DNA from: Solen grandis
Taxonomy: Eukaryota > Mollusca > Bivalvia > Adapedonta > Solenidae
Reading direction: 5' to 3'
Length of the DNA: 64,000 nt
NCBI GenBank assembly: GCA_021229015.1
Contig: CM037783.1
Location: 6,829,324-6,893,323, forward strand
Every line of letters begins with the position of its first letter. Positions within the stretch are counted from its first letter, which is position 1. This document shows positions 22,251 to 34,771 of the stretch, piece by piece. A program made the translations under genes and the position numbers. Under the pieces are notes generated by a model. The model was not told the DNA's origin, ran no database searches, and worked only from the letters and a program-made list of their open reading frames with translations.

Positions 22251-23870
22251 TGGTTCTGATAGTTAAAGATAACCGTATATGTTCTCAAAACACAAGATGT
22301 GAAAGCTCAACAAAAGAACAAGGTTTCTATGTACAGGAAAGAGTCTATGAATACAGATGAAAACCGAAGCAAGCGTAGGCTTCCATTGTCTGAAGGAAAT
22401 GTCTTAATTGATTCTATCCGACTTAAAAGTCGCCCTTAATTTGTGAAACACTCGATTTTTCAGATAAATCGGTCAATTTTGTACATGATAAAATAGAAAA
22501 ATGTTCCTTTAAAATAAATCGCTGATTAACTTGAATTTTCAACGTTTCGGATTGACTACAACTTTAGAGTGACTTCTAATATGATGTCATGTCCCAATTT
22601 TTTGTTTTCAATATCAAAATTGAATTTGAAAATTGAACTATAAACTATTTTGATAAAAAAGTGCATGAATGTGAGGGTATGAAGACACGGAAGGCAGCAT
22701 TCTATTATAAATACTTTAATTCATCATTATAACAATACCATAAATATTGCACAACAACGAACAGCATGTAATAATTTACAATTTTAACAATGTGCGTGAG
22801 TGTGTGAGTGTGTGAGCGCCCGTGTATGTGGGTACACAAAACGGTACAATAAGGTACTAGCAGCGCACAGATGTAAGAGAAACACGTCCTTCCAGTACCC
22901 AAATGCTATGGTCAGCGGGTCCTCTAATTACACATAGCAGAAATAATGTTTATTGCAATTTGGCACAATGTACAATATATTGCATCAACCCCAAATATAA
23001 GTTTTCTTTTTCAATATAACTATAAATTACAGGCAAACCACAATGACTATGGGCTAAACTTTGTATAAACAAATGTCAGTTGTAACAAATATTCCAAAGT
23101 CATATATTGTCAAAATACTTTTATCAAAAATTATTTTGATTACGTAGTTACCCATAAAACTGAATGACTCCCATAATCTGAACATACATTTTAACTTATC
23201 AATATTTTGTCTAAAATCCCACGTACATTCAAGATTTCATGATCAAATCATTCAACACACAAACTGTGGAACCCATGAAATAGAGTAGATGAAGATCTAA
23301 TGCTACACATCCCCAGATTTATAAGGCCAGCCCTAAATAAATCAACTTAATGTTCTTCTTCGCCTACTTCATATAAACACTCACCTGATAGATGACTCAT
23401 CAATGGCAGACTTCTATCAAGATAAAGCATGTACTTTGCTCATAATTTCTTCCAAAGCTTTACTGAGCACAATAAACGAAATACCCTGGTGATGTATGTA
23501 TATATCAAATAAAACTTACAAATAACAAAATTAATATAGTCACACAGTGTATGTTGTACACCACTCTGTACGATGTCCACAAATAGAATTAATACAACTT
23601 AATAATGATTTAAAACTGATTATTTAGTACATAATATAACTTTTGTTTTTAATAGCTACGTATGGAGATGTCCAATATGCAGTAATACTTACTGGTAACC
23701 TTATATATTTGATATTCTTTGAGGAATTCTGGGGACTAAAAGTGTGTGTTGGCCATTCAATTACAATGTCCTTATATGAGTATACAAGTGACAAGCCTAC
23801 TGTGCCTATATAAACATGTTATCCCTTTGATTTTTATGAAGCCATCATGCTTATATATTCTTAACACTCC
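22251..23870. other. Non-coding AT-rich stretch
   Basis: Contains a TGTGTGAGTG microsatellite near 22795-22820. No exon was found. It lies downstream of the NALCN stop, probably beyond its 3' end. Confidence 0.5.
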
Positions 23871-23999
23871 TTAACCCTTTATCTCATGAATATTCATGTA
23901 CAAAGTCATAACTTGATGAATATTAATCTATTAAACTATAATAATACATGAAACAATGGACAGACATCAGAACATGTCCATATGACGTAAAAGGGTTAA
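23871..23999. mobile_element. 129-bp TTAA-flanked MITE-like repeat
   Basis: Starts TTAACCCTTTATCTCATGAA and ends GTAAAAGGGTTAA, inverted ends bounded by TTAA. Related, partly TTAA-ended sequences occur at 48375-48466 and 57735-57832. Confidence 0.6.
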
Positions 24000-24303
24000 T
24001 CCCTACCAGGGTAAATAATATCCGTGTAATCACAACTTGGCATCCATCAGGGTTCATAACCTACATAATACCAATCCTGAGTGTGTGTACCATCTTTGTA
24101 CATTGTCAAGTATCACTCTCTATTGCTCCATATTACCATTGTCAGACAACCCACAGCTGCTGATAACGCTACTCTGCATAAGCCATCCATTTTTTACACT
24201 ACCACTTCGTCCCTTAGATTGAAAGCCGTATTCCGATTGGATGCATCACGGACCTTTTTTTTTTAAACTCCACATGGAAAGTATCCAAAATGTAAAGATC
24301 TTT

Positions 24304-24309
24304 TTTATT
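24304..24309 (-). promoter_or_regulatory. Polyadenylation signal for NALCN (candidate)
   Basis: AATAAA on the minus strand about 160 bases downstream of the NALCN stop codon, in the context CCAATAAAAAAG. This implies a short 3'UTR; longer alternatives further left cannot be excluded. Confidence 0.45.
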
Positions 24310-24467
24310 GGCTTTGATATGTTCATGCAATAAGTAAGAATGTCCACTTGCTAGTTATAAATGCCAGGGTTGATGAATGTAGAGTAACAAAATGAATTGA
24401 TCATGGGTCAGGGGTGTCTGACGATGTATATCACTTGTGATTTTGAAACCACTCCCTATTCTAAGAT

Positions 24468-24634
24468 TTACTCGTATTTCTCAGGCACGTAGAGCTGTTC
24501 TTGCCACCAGGAGCCTACATCCAGCGCCACGGGCCGTCCCACCAGGGGTGTGTCAATCTCCGAGGGTGCCTGGCTGTAGTCAGCTGACAGGTCACTCAAG
24601 TGACCCAGACTCAGTCCTGCCCCCAGCGTCTTAC
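24468..24634 (-). CDS. NALCN sodium leak channel, last coding exon
   Basis: Encodes the extreme C terminus of the voltage-insensitive sodium leak channel, which sets resting excitability in neurons. After acceptor TTACAG it reads GKTLGAGLSLGHLSDLS and finishes GSWWQEQLYVPEKYE then TAA. The paired tryptophans followed by QL align with the conserved KKWWTRQL-type end of vertebrate NALCN. It joins the preceding exon through a split Gly codon (phase 1). The middle of this tail is poorly conserved across phyla, so identity rests on the upstream exons and the WW motif. Confidence 0.88.
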
Positions 24635-25012
24635 CTGTAACAAATGCACCTAGTTTGTATCAAGCCTGTCCAAAGCACCTTGTTCAGTTCGTGACACTAC
24701 ATGTCAGCATCACACTTATAAATTCTTTACTTTTCTATTTCTATTCTTTAAATTCGGTTGATGCTTTACCGTGGACATTTCCAATATTATAGATATATTC
24801 ATATTGACTTACAGGTTATCTAAGTCATAGTGAGAAAATTGGTAGTCAATGGTTGACATAATTTATACAAAAAATCGCATGGTTTTGTTTATAAGACTGA
24901 CCTTTCCATGAATTAGAAAGACAGGGCTTAAATATTCACCACTAAAAACTGGAGAGATGCATTATGTGTTTACAAAATGTGTAAAGATGATATGAGTATC
25001 TGGTGATTGTAC

Positions 25013-25124
25013 CTGCGCCAGTACTAAGCCTTGTGGATTTCTTCTTGACTCCCATCATCCTGTCTTTCTCCCGGGCGGCTGCGTCGCTCAGCTGTGGAGT
25101 CAGGTATCGCCGCATACTGGGAGA
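25013..25124 (-). CDS. NALCN, penultimate coding exon
   Basis: Thirty-seven codons plus one base, too short for ORF callers. It reads SPSMRRYLTPQLSDAAAREK then DRMMGVKKKSTRLSTGA and is basic and cytoplasmic. Acceptor GTCTCCC is preceded by TTTTAG, and the donor is GCAG|GTACAA. The frame is phase 0 from the upstream exon and phase 1 to the last exon, which both neighbours satisfy. The intron upstream (25125-28956) holds the TTGTACAA minisatellite and a SINE with an internal triplication. Confidence 0.82.
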
Positions 25125-25964
25125 CTAAAACATAACACAGTTAATTTACACACTACATATACAGTCAAGAGTGTATGTGAACGGTTTTAATTTCATTAAA
25201 AAAAAATGAACAACAATGCCACCATTGCAGTTAGAATACTACTTTTTGTTTAGGACAACCCCCTGATTCTTGAGTAACAAAATTGACTTAAACCCATTCT
25301 AAGGCAATTAGCTAGGCAGAATGCAGCAAAACTGATCGTATATTTGAATTTTATTGTGCCCCACTTGTGTTTAAACCTGCATTCTTAGCAGGAGTTGACA
25401 AAATTGTTATGGCAATGTGTTTTCTTATATTGCTTGTTTTCTTTTTATACATCAAATTTTAAACAAATATGAAATTGAAATATTTTCACTAAAATATACA
25501 ATCAGCTTTACAGCATTAGTCTACAGCTCATTACCATAGAAGTAGGTTTACAGTGAATTATGTGACTCAAGAATCAGGGGTTGTCCTACACAAAATACTA
25601 GTATTCCCTTGCTATAAACCAGGCTATTTACAAGTGGCAGATCTTTTACTCCATATGTTTTCAAATGAGACATTAACCAGGAAGATTTTGAGTGCTTGCT
25701 TTGTCAGAAATTTTCAAATTCTTAAGTTATCAATTAGAAAAATTTATAAAGTGTACATCTTTCACACATTAGCTTGTTTTGTTTACCAGCACTTCATGAT
25801 ATAAAGAATTCAGGCTTAGTTTCCCATGTCTGAGATTAAAGTATCCCCCAAGGTGCAATAGCGGCTTAATTCTGGATTTAAAATCTTCAAGGTATCTATT
25901 TACTTACACTTTAATCTTCAGCTTACATACCTAGATATGAGCACAAAGTTCTTCAAGTGCATGA

Positions 25965-26690
25965 GTTTATATTGTACAATAACAGTACAGTGCATATAGT
26001 ATATTCCATGTTGTACAATAACAGTCAAGTATGAGTTTATATTGTACAATAAAATAAATTCCTTGTTGTACAATAACAGTCAAGTGTATGAGTTTATATT
26101 GTACAATAACAGTCATGTGCATGAGTTTATATTGTACAATAACAGTACAGTGCATAAAATAAATTCCTTGTTGTACAATAACAGTCAAGTGTATGAGTTT
26201 ATATTGTACAATAACAGTACAGTGCATATAATATATTCCATGTTGTACAATAACAGTACAAGTGTATGAGTTTATATTGTACAATAACAGTACAGTGCAT
26301 ATAGTATATTCCATGTTGTACAATAACAGTCAAGTGCATGAGATTATATTGTACAATAACAGTCAAGTGCATGAGATTATATTGTACAATAACAGTACAG
26401 TGCATATAATATATTCCATGTTGTACAATAACAGTCAAGTGTATGAGTTTATATTGTACAATAACAGTCATGTGCATGAGTTTATATTGTACAATAACAG
26501 TACAGTGCATATAATATATTCCATGTTGTACAATAACAGTCAAGTGCATGAGTTTATATTGTACAATAACAGTACAGTGCATATAATATATTCCATGTTG
26601 TACAATAACAGTCAAGTGTATGAGTTTATATTGTACAATAACAGTCAAGTGCATGAATCTCTGTTGTACAACAATGTGGAATAAACACTG
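25965..26690. repeat. Intronic minisatellite with TTGTACAA palindromes
   Basis: Two unit types alternate: a ~33-bp unit (TTGTACAATAACAGTCAAGTG, then TATGAGTTTATA) and a longer unit with ACAGTACAGTGCATATAATA then TATTCCATG. Each unit carries the 8-bp palindrome TTGTACAA. It lies in the NALCN intron between 25125 and 28956. Long open frames on both strands (165 and 140 codons) are artefacts of the periodicity. Confidence 0.9.
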
Positions 26691-27007
26691 AAACAAACCG
26701 TAAAATAATTTGCTTTTATTGATGTTAAGTTTCGTTATAAAATTTAAAATAAATATCCTGTGAATTCATTTCTAGGAAATACATACTTTACTGGTTTTTA
26801 CAGATGATATATTTCAAATAAGCTGATTAGATTTTACAATGTTTGCTATACATCAAAAACTTTGAGATGAGAAAGCAATGCTGTAAAATCAACTCAGAGT
26901 ATTGCTTCGGATCTGATTCAGTTCTTTAGTGGTATACCCCAGAGTCTACAAAATGGTAACTAGGGTTTTTAAGTGCACAAAACAACTCAGGGACAGAACT
27001 AGTTTTC
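26691..27007. other. NALCN intron, unremarkable
   Basis: AT-rich intron sequence. No exon or recognised repeat. Confidence 0.5.
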
Positions 27008-27366
27008 CTAGGCCGAGTGGTTTAAGTGTTTGATCCCCAGCCTTAATATACCAGAGTTGTAAATAGCTCCCTTGCTTGGTGTGCAACATATAAGGGTAGT
27101 TCAGGACTGGCTGGCCTGGTGTCAGGATAATGTGACTGGGTGTGGTATCATGCCACATGTCTACTGGTTGGCCCGGTGTCAGGATAATGTGACTAGGTGT
27201 GGTATCATGCCACATGTCTACTGGTTGGCCCGGTGTCAGGATAATGTGACTAGGTGTGGTATCATGCCACATGTCTACAGCATGATACTGCAGTGTGGCA
27301 GCACTATTTTTGTCAAGTAGACATCATCTCCAAATGATTGAAATACTGTCAGTGGGACATTCAATT
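27008..27366 (+). mobile_element. SINE family copy with internal 57-bp triplication
   Basis: The tRNA-like head GGCCGAGTGG is at 27011, and the tail (inverted GTCCCACTGACAGTATTTC) ends near 27360. Inside, a 57-bp segment containing TGGTATCATGCCACATGTC is present three times in tandem (27099-27280), so this copy is longer than its relatives. Confidence 0.75.
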
Positions 27367-28956
27367 AAATCAAACAAAACAAGGACTAGGTTTACAAAGT
27401 GACCTTGAACCCTAGAACACTCTGCAGAACCACCAATCACAGCTTGCAATCTAAAATCACTCCACTGTTGTCAAGCTGACAAGCGGAAATGCTCCAATAT
27501 TTAATCAGCTGCAACAAATAACTGCAGTTCACGAAAGGATTTATTAGGAAGGAAACATGGTTTACAGTTTGTATATCCCATATTAAGCCCATAACAAACA
27601 AATATTGAAATGAAATTGATTTAAAATTCCTGGCAGACCAAGCCTCATGATCTCTTCCTCATTGCAGACATAATAAATTAAATAAATATTGACTGAGATG
27701 TTATCACCGACCCTTCAATTCAATAACAAATGCAGGCATTGTATGATAAACATACGAGGAATTATAAAGGGGGTACAAACACATCTAAATTTACCACTTA
27801 ACTACATTTTAATTATGATTTCTAAGAATCTGATTTAACCAAATTGATAACAAATCGTAGTGGCTGGTTTTTTTTGTTCTACGTTTTTGGATGAAGAGTG
27901 AGTAATTCTGGAGTAAGAAAGCTTATTCAAAGCACTCTTACTAATGTGAATTAGAGCTATCACTAAAGGTGATTAACACCCCCACTTCCCACCTTGTCTT
28001 CATGTATTTTGAGTTTAGGACTTGGGAGCTCAGACCTGGATCTTGCGTGATCATCTCATAATGGGGAACATTTCTGCCAAATAATTTCAAAATCCATATA
28101 AAATGACAAAATTATGGAGCAGACACAAAGCCCTAACTGTGACCTTGAACTTGCAGTCATGGGCCTGGGTTTTGTGTGCAACACATTGTCTCATAACAGT
28201 GAACATTTCTGCCACATAATTTCAAAATCCATCAAGGAATGACAAAGTTATGGGTTGGACATGATTTGTGATATCCATCCAGACAGACAGAAAGCACAGA
28301 ATCAAAGTGTCTCCCAACCCACTACATGGGGGAGACAAAATAAAAAAGTTAAAACTAATCAATAGCCGGTATGACTCTGACAATTTACTGTTAAGAATGT
28401 CCACATATTGAATAAATTAAGAGTATGTGTGTGTTTGGGAGAGGATAATATCATTTTCAAAAGCAACAATATTTATCCCCCATAAAAACGAGGACCACAT
28501 TTGGATGACAATTTTTGTCTGTTCTTGTCTTAATAGAAAACAGATAAATGAAAAAAACAAAACAAAAAAACAAAAACAAAAAAAAATTCCCTTTGTGACT
28601 TGCTCTAGTTTTGTGAACTATAGCAAATAGATAGACAGAAGAATGAAGAAAGACAGTTTCTGCCTTTGTCAAGGTAAACAAAATTTGAAGTGTTTTTTGT
28701 TTTTCAACAGGAGATAAATTTGGTCAAATGGACCGATTCAAAGAGTCTGGCCCTTGTTGGGAATGTAGTCTTAGTGATAGTGAACAAGTATGTGAAGTCT
28801 GATGAAAGTAGTTTTAATAGTTTTGGCCAAGGTTAAAGTTATTAACGATGAGAATCAAACAAGGAAGCGACACCAGATTTATGACAATACCTGAACTTTT
28901 TTCTTTGAAAACTGATGAGTTAAAGATATATCACGCCATTCTAGGGAAGCTCTCAC
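27367..28956. other. NALCN intron with an old dispersed repeat
   Basis: At 28060-28260 two diverged copies of 'ACATTTCTGCCA-ATAATTTC' plus 'AAAATCCAT' lie about 135 bp apart, with 'GTGACCTTGAACTTG' between them, a transposon remnant. A CAAAAACAAA tract lies near 28555-28585. No exon. Confidence 0.5.
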
Positions 28957-29163
28957 CTTGGCGGAGGGTGGTGGAGGTTCAATGTGTATGTTGGGAGGGT
29001 TCAACTCAACGGTTCCCTTCTTGCGACTGCGGGGAGCTGCGGGGTTTGGAGCCTCGTCCTTGCTCTCCTCACTGCTCTCAGCGGCGCTAGCAGGCTGCTC
29101 CGTCACCGTGGACAACGGCTCGTTCATCGCCCGCAGGTTTGATATCAAGTTGGAGTGGTTTTT
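28957..29163 (-). CDS. NALCN, C-terminal tail exon
   Basis: Sixty-nine codons in phase 0 at both ends (acceptor GTTGCAG|AAA, donor AAG|GTGAGA). The product starts KNHSNLISNLRAMNEPLST. It becomes acidic and Ala/Ser/Glu-rich, then SRKKGTVELNPPNIHIEPPP. It directly continues the conserved KCLKRIRA of the preceding exon, as the NALCN cytoplasmic tail does. Serine/glutamate-rich, low-complexity tails at this position vary between species. Confidence 0.88.
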
Positions 29164-29469
29164 CTGCAACATATAGACATCAACACTTCCTTATACTGTG
29201 ACAGTACAAAATATCAATTAAAAGATTTGGGAGCCTATTGACAATATTTATCAAATTTGATTTCTCACACATTGACACCTCTAGTATAATCTACTCAACT
29301 CCTATGCAATAATCTCTCCTTGTCTCATTATACATTGTACTTATCTCCCCACATACAGACTGGTAAAATGAAGGACTAATCAAATTCATAAGAGCCATAC
29401 GTAAAACACGAACATAAAACATGCAAAAAGATTTATAATTCTAAGTTTATTATACGTTCATCAAGATCA

Positions 29470-30159
<690 letters not shown>

Positions 30160-30397
30160 TTAACCCTTTCCCTCATATAGACTCATTTTGATGCACTCAA
30201 TAGGTACCACATAAAGCCTGATCTGCAGAAAACCAGTTAAACCTTACCAAATTTAATTATAAAGTCCTCATTTCCAGACCACTGAGGAGCAGCGAACAGC
30301 ATAAAACCTGATCAGCCTGCAAGTTACTCGCAGGCTGATCTGGTTTTATATTGTTCGTATAGGTCTTTTCATGGTTTCCTTATGAGGGAAAGGGTAA
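30160..30397. mobile_element. piggyBac-type MITE, copy 1
   Basis: Starts TTAACCCTTTCCCTCATATA and ends TATGAGGGAAAGGG; the right TTAA has mutated (GTAAAA). It is nearly identical to 58347-58588. It contains an internal palindrome CAGCCTGCAAGTTACTCGCAG. It sits in a NALCN intron. Confidence 0.85.
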
Positions 30398-30724
30398 AAA
30401 TTCAAAATTAAGGACTTACATAAACTGAAACTTATGCTTTTACACCAATATAAATATGTTTCCTTCGATTTTTTAGCAATTTTATGCACACTTATTTCTG
30501 ATCAATGTTGAAATTTTAAATTCAAGTGTTTTCAAGACCTGTCAGTTCATTTTTAAGGGTTTATCAAGGGTTATATAGGCAAAATGTGATTTTCAAGGGT
30601 TTTTCAAGACAGACATAAAATTCAGGGTTTTTCAAGACCTGTACGAAACATGTTTTTATCAGCAGATATGATATGAAAAAATAAAGACCACACATATGAT
30701 TAGGGGCTATCTTAAAGTCTATCA

Positions 30725-30907
<183 letters not shown>

Positions 30908-30974
30908 TTACAACATTTAAATGATGCAGAGGACGTTTTCAGTGTTTACAGATATATGCGAATTGACTTACAGT

Positions 30975-31345
30975 CTATCCAACCGCTACACTGGGACAAT
31001 GGAAATATCCAGTAACTACATATGGGATAATGGACAATTCTATCCAACAGCTACATTGGGATAATGGACATTTCTATCCAACGGCTACATTGGGATAATG
31101 GACATTTCTATCCAACCGCTACACTGGGATAATGGACATTTCTATCCAACAGCTATATTGGGATAATGGACATTTCTATCCAACCGCTACACTGGGATAA
31201 TGGACATTTCTATCCAACAGCTATATTGGGATAATGGGCATTTCTATCCAACAGCTATATTGGGATAATGGACATTTCTATCCAACAGCTATATTGGGAT
31301 AATGGACATTTCTATCCAACAGCTACACTGAGATAATGGGCATTT
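30975..31345. repeat. 34-bp minisatellite
   Basis: Ten or so copies of a unit reading CTATCCAACAGCTATATTGG then GATAATGGACATTT, with small variants (ACACTGGG, ACATTGGG). It lies upstream of the last NALCN exon visible, presumably in its intron. Confidence 0.9.
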
Positions 31346-31449
31346 CCAGTGGATGATCTGGCCTCCAGTTCTCAAAAAAATATTTTAATACATTCTCAAA
31401 CTCACACTTAAAATCATACTCAAATCCGTACAAGCCATATTTAAATTAG

Positions 31450-31601
31450 AACAAGAATATAGTGAACCTCTACCTAGACTTGACGTCCTGGTAAACAGAG
31501 CAGACCCAGACCAGACAGCTCCTGGAAGGAGCTCTCTCATCAAGGTCTATTACAACAATACTATAGCTCACATTCTTCATGGCAAAGAAAAATCTGTTAT
31601 T
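31450..31601 (+). repeat. Dispersed repeat truncated by the assembly gap
   Basis: 'GACCCAGACCAGACAGCTCC', 'TGGAAGGAGCT' and 'CATGGCAAAGAAAAATCTGTTATT' match the copy at 56050-56165, where the sequence continues. The copy stops exactly at the first N. Confidence 0.75.
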
Positions 31602-31701
31602 NNNNNNNNNNNNNNNNNNNNNNNNNNNNNNNNNNNNNNNNNNNNNNNNNNNNNNNNNNNNNNNNNNNNNNNNNNNNNNNNNNNNNNNNNNNNNNNNNNN
31701 N
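31602..31701. other. 100-N assembly gap
   Basis: Exactly 100 unknown bases, the conventional placeholder for a gap of unknown size. NALCN exons lie left of it and an unrelated EGF gene right of it, both on the minus strand. Order and orientation across it rest on scaffolding, not on contiguous sequence. Confidence 0.98.
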
Positions 31702-31755
31702 AATACTTAGATAAGACTACAGTGTTAATACTTAGATAAGACTACAGTGTTAATA
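31702..31755 (+). repeat. 25-bp unit, two tandem copies
   Basis: AATACTTAGATAAGACTACA plus GTGTT is repeated twice and then partly, immediately after the gap. It may continue into the gap, a plausible cause of the assembly break. Confidence 0.8.
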
Positions 31756-31893
31756 CGTTTGTCAAAACTTCCTTAAGTTTTATTTTTTGTCAGAATAAAC
31801 ACAAGGCATAGTTTTATTGCCGCACCACAACTGAACATCAAAACACAAGAACGTGTGTTTTACCAACAAATTCGAAAAAAAAATTCCGCCTAC

Positions 31894-32016
31894 CCAGACA
31901 TGTCTTCTTGTCCGACTGAAGAAAGTAGCCCTCGATACACGCGCAGTGATATGATCCTCGGTCGTTGATACACAGCTGTTTACAGCCGCCATTGTTTGTG
32001 GCACATTCGTCAATTT
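31894..32016 (-). CDS. EGF gene exon 11: calcium-binding EGF domain
   Basis: Forty-one codons, phase 1 at both ends. Reads (E)[15 protein letters not shown], then [17 protein letters not shown]. The I-D-E-C calcium ligands and the Asn/Asp hydroxylation pattern C-x-N-x4-Y-x-C are intact, and six cysteines are present. Donor CTGG|GTAGGC shows the gene continues downstream, but the assembly gap follows 190 bases later, so the C terminus is lost. Confidence 0.88.
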
Positions 32017-32363
32017 CTTGAAAAAAAATATAAATAGAGAATAAATGGTTTATGTCAATTTGAATTTAAGCCTAATCTCCTAAAGCCAATTTGAATTTAA
32101 GCCTATACACAAACCATATAAGGGTCAAAATAGCATCAGACGTCCCTAAATATGGCGAACGCGAAATTCAGGCAGCTTGTGTTAATTTAACGAATTTTGA
32201 TAACACAGTCGTCTTGTTTAACGGATATCAAATACAAAACATTTAAATGCTGAAATTGTTGTCGGTGGTGTTGAATGTCGCTGTGACAGTATTTCAGACA
32301 TAAATCACATTTAGAACGAATACCATGTACAAACGAAAACATACATCAGAACGTTGTACCTAC

Positions 32364-32486
32364 CAATGCACCCATGCCCGTCTGTGTTGAGGCGGTAACC
32401 AGTACGACAGGAACAATTGTAGGACCCCGGGGTGTTGGTACACAGCTGTTCACATCCGGCGATGTTATCCGAACACTCGTCTATGT
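32364..32486 (-). CDS. EGF gene exon 10: calcium-binding EGF domain
   Basis: [16 protein letters not shown] then [16 protein letters not shown], six cysteines, with calcium-binding and hydroxylation motifs. NCS is a potential N-glycosylation site. Acceptor TTGCAG and donor ATTG|GTAGGT. Length is 123 bases, as in all the cbEGF exons of this gene, which implies exon duplication. Confidence 0.9.
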
Positions 32487-32967
32487 CTGCAAGGCAATGA
32501 ATATTTTACATTTTCAGTTGAATATTGAACGTGACAACAAAATATTTCAGCGTGGTTCTACATTTCACAAAATTGACATTTTAAAAGTTCTATGGCCTCT
32601 CTTTACTCGTGACGAATCATTCGGAAAACCTTAGCAATTAATCTTACGACAAGCAAGGTGATTGTCATATGACGAAAATTAACCGAGGGTTTCCGGTTAA
32701 TGCCGATGACTGCAAAGATACTCATTTATTAAATCATGCTGCATGTTACTTTGTAACATTTACTAGTAACTTTTCACATGTCTTATTAAAGATTAGTATT
32801 TTCTGTTTTGAAACATGACAAATCCTAGCAGTCATGCACCTAACAACCTACAGATCATGGCATCAGTGCTCATCACGTGCCATGTATCTTCACTCGGAAG
32901 TCATCGTATTCATATTTTTAAAACTGACTAGTAAACATTTAAAACGTGAATAAATTGTCATGCGAAC

Positions 32968-33090
32968 CAATGCAGGTTTTCTGGTCTGACTCCAGTTGAT
33001 ATCCTGACTGGCACGTGCAGTGGTATGACCCAAGGTCATTGGCGCACGCGTGTTTGCAGCCTGTTGTGTTGGTGGCACATTCATCAATGT
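32968..33090 (-). CDS. EGF gene exon 9: calcium-binding EGF domain
   Basis: [16 protein letters not shown] then [16 protein letters not shown]. Complete cbEGF with six cysteines. Acceptor TTTCAG. The donor G|GTTCGC is weak compared with its neighbours, but phase and length (123) fit exactly. Confidence 0.88.
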
Positions 33091-34442
33091 CTGAAATACC
33101 AGTGATGTGAATGATGTGAAAATTAACGAATCACAAAAGGATAAATATCAGACAGATGAAAAATCATCATTAATTTCATATTGAAGCTTTGTTTCGATCT
33201 TCCTGAAACGTCCATTATTTCTTAGACTTTGTAAGAACATTAACTGTATTTCAAGAGGCTATAATCTATTTCTCTGAATATTGATAAGACTTGATGCCGC
33301 TGTAGGTATATCTTTATTTACATCCAAATACATACGATTCGATCGTTGTCGGAAAGCAGGCGTAAACTAATGTATCGGAAACATTTTTCGTCCGAAGTAA
33401 CCATGTAATTGTACATGTTTTAATTCTGGTGCGCATTTCTGAAGTCTTACGGACCGTCATCGTAAGTGACGATTGCAGATGTAAACCCAACAAAGAAAAG
33501 CTAAATTAATTTATGAAATAAAATCAGCAAATATCAGATATGTGACATTTGAAAACAATTTAGATAACTTAAAAATGTCACAACAAATGGACCTTCGATA
33601 AGTAAACTCGTTGAATTAGTATCAAATATAAGAGTATCAATATTCAAAAATTTCACGAGTTCAATCATAAGAAAAAATGAATCCCTGCGATAATAAACCT
33701 TTTCAAGCACATTTTATACTTTGAATAAAGTATTCACAATATTTCGGTATAATGTATAAGAACTAAGTGTTAAAGAGAAGGCTGGAATGTTTACACTTAG
33801 ATTGATATTTTCCCGGAGTTCACCTTCAATGCTATTACAGCCATTGGCATCTAACTTTATTTTATCAAAGAAAATATCAAATTAATTAATTGGTTGTAAT
33901 AGTTAACAATATCTTAACTAATCCGACGGAGTGACACGAGTGTCTTTAAGTACATCTCAAAAAAGAATCGACGAGAAGGCAGCGTTAAATATTCTTTAGG
34001 TAATACTATTGAATGGTGACGTATGCAAATTGAAAAAAAATCTAAAATGATCCATTTCAGGTGAACATTTGAAACATTTGATGCACACACACCGTTGAGT
34101 CGGAAAATGAGGCAGCAGTTGGAGTCGACAACAACAATGTAGCGCGAGACGCAGCTGATATACAGAATACGTATTAGTCTGGTTTTTTATATTAATTTTT
34201 CTGATCAGCTTTGGGTAAAACCAAGTTTACATTTTCAAAGCCTACATATAAAGTGACCTGATGACAAATGTTAATGTTAAACTTATCTTGAATTTGAATG
34301 AAAAATGACCAAAAGATTCGACGGAATGAACCATTTGGCCAAATCAGTCACACACAAAAAAAACACGTTTTCTGATCAAAGTGCTATATATATATTACGA
34401 CTGCTATGTCTCATTTTCCGATTGAACGGTGTGATGTAGCTT
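33091..34442. other. EGF gene intron
   Basis: AT-rich intron with no exon-like segment or recognised repeat on either strand. Confidence 0.5.
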
Positions 34443-34451
34443 AAACTAACC

Positions 34452-34763
34452 CAAACTCCGCCGCAGTAGTTACCTCCCCTTACAGTTGTAGATAACCACT
34501 GCCACCTTAAGTAAAAATAACAGAATTAAGCTAATAATTATTTTTCCATTTTTTTTTTATTTTACTGCGCGTGTCATTTCCCTATGTATGTTTTCTTTAA
34601 TCAACATCAAATATTGCGACATGGTAAAAAAAAACATTTTTAAAAATAATGTTGTTGTGACAGCAGACGGAGACGCCATTTTGTTAGTTTACCATCATCA
34701 CGAGGAATTTGTGATGGCAGTGATTTTTTTTTGCTTGCAAGGGAGATCACTGTGTGGAGTTTG
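34452..34763. mobile_element. 312-bp MITE inserted at a splice donor, 9-bp TSD
   Basis: Ends are CAAACTCCGCCGCAGTAG and CACTGTGTGGAGTTTG. Flanked by the exact direct repeat AAACTAACC at 34443-34451 and 34764-34772. The right copy spans the last base of EGF exon 8 and its GT donor on the minus strand. Same family as 8155-8239. The 9-bp duplication suggests a Mutator-like origin; no transposase is encoded. Confidence 0.9.
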
Positions 34764-34771
34764 AAACTAAC

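Noticed and set aside
26199..26696. 165-codon minus-strand frame and 140-codon plus-strand frame
   Set aside because: Both are read-through of the 33/45-bp intronic minisatellite; the peptide repeats the DNA period and has no start or splice context.
31780..32013. Minus-strand frame beginning [11 protein letters not shown] over EGF exon 11
   Set aside because: Wrong frame; the neighbouring frame gives a complete calcium-binding EGF domain with correct splice phases. The same applies to the frames listed over exons 6, 8 and 9.
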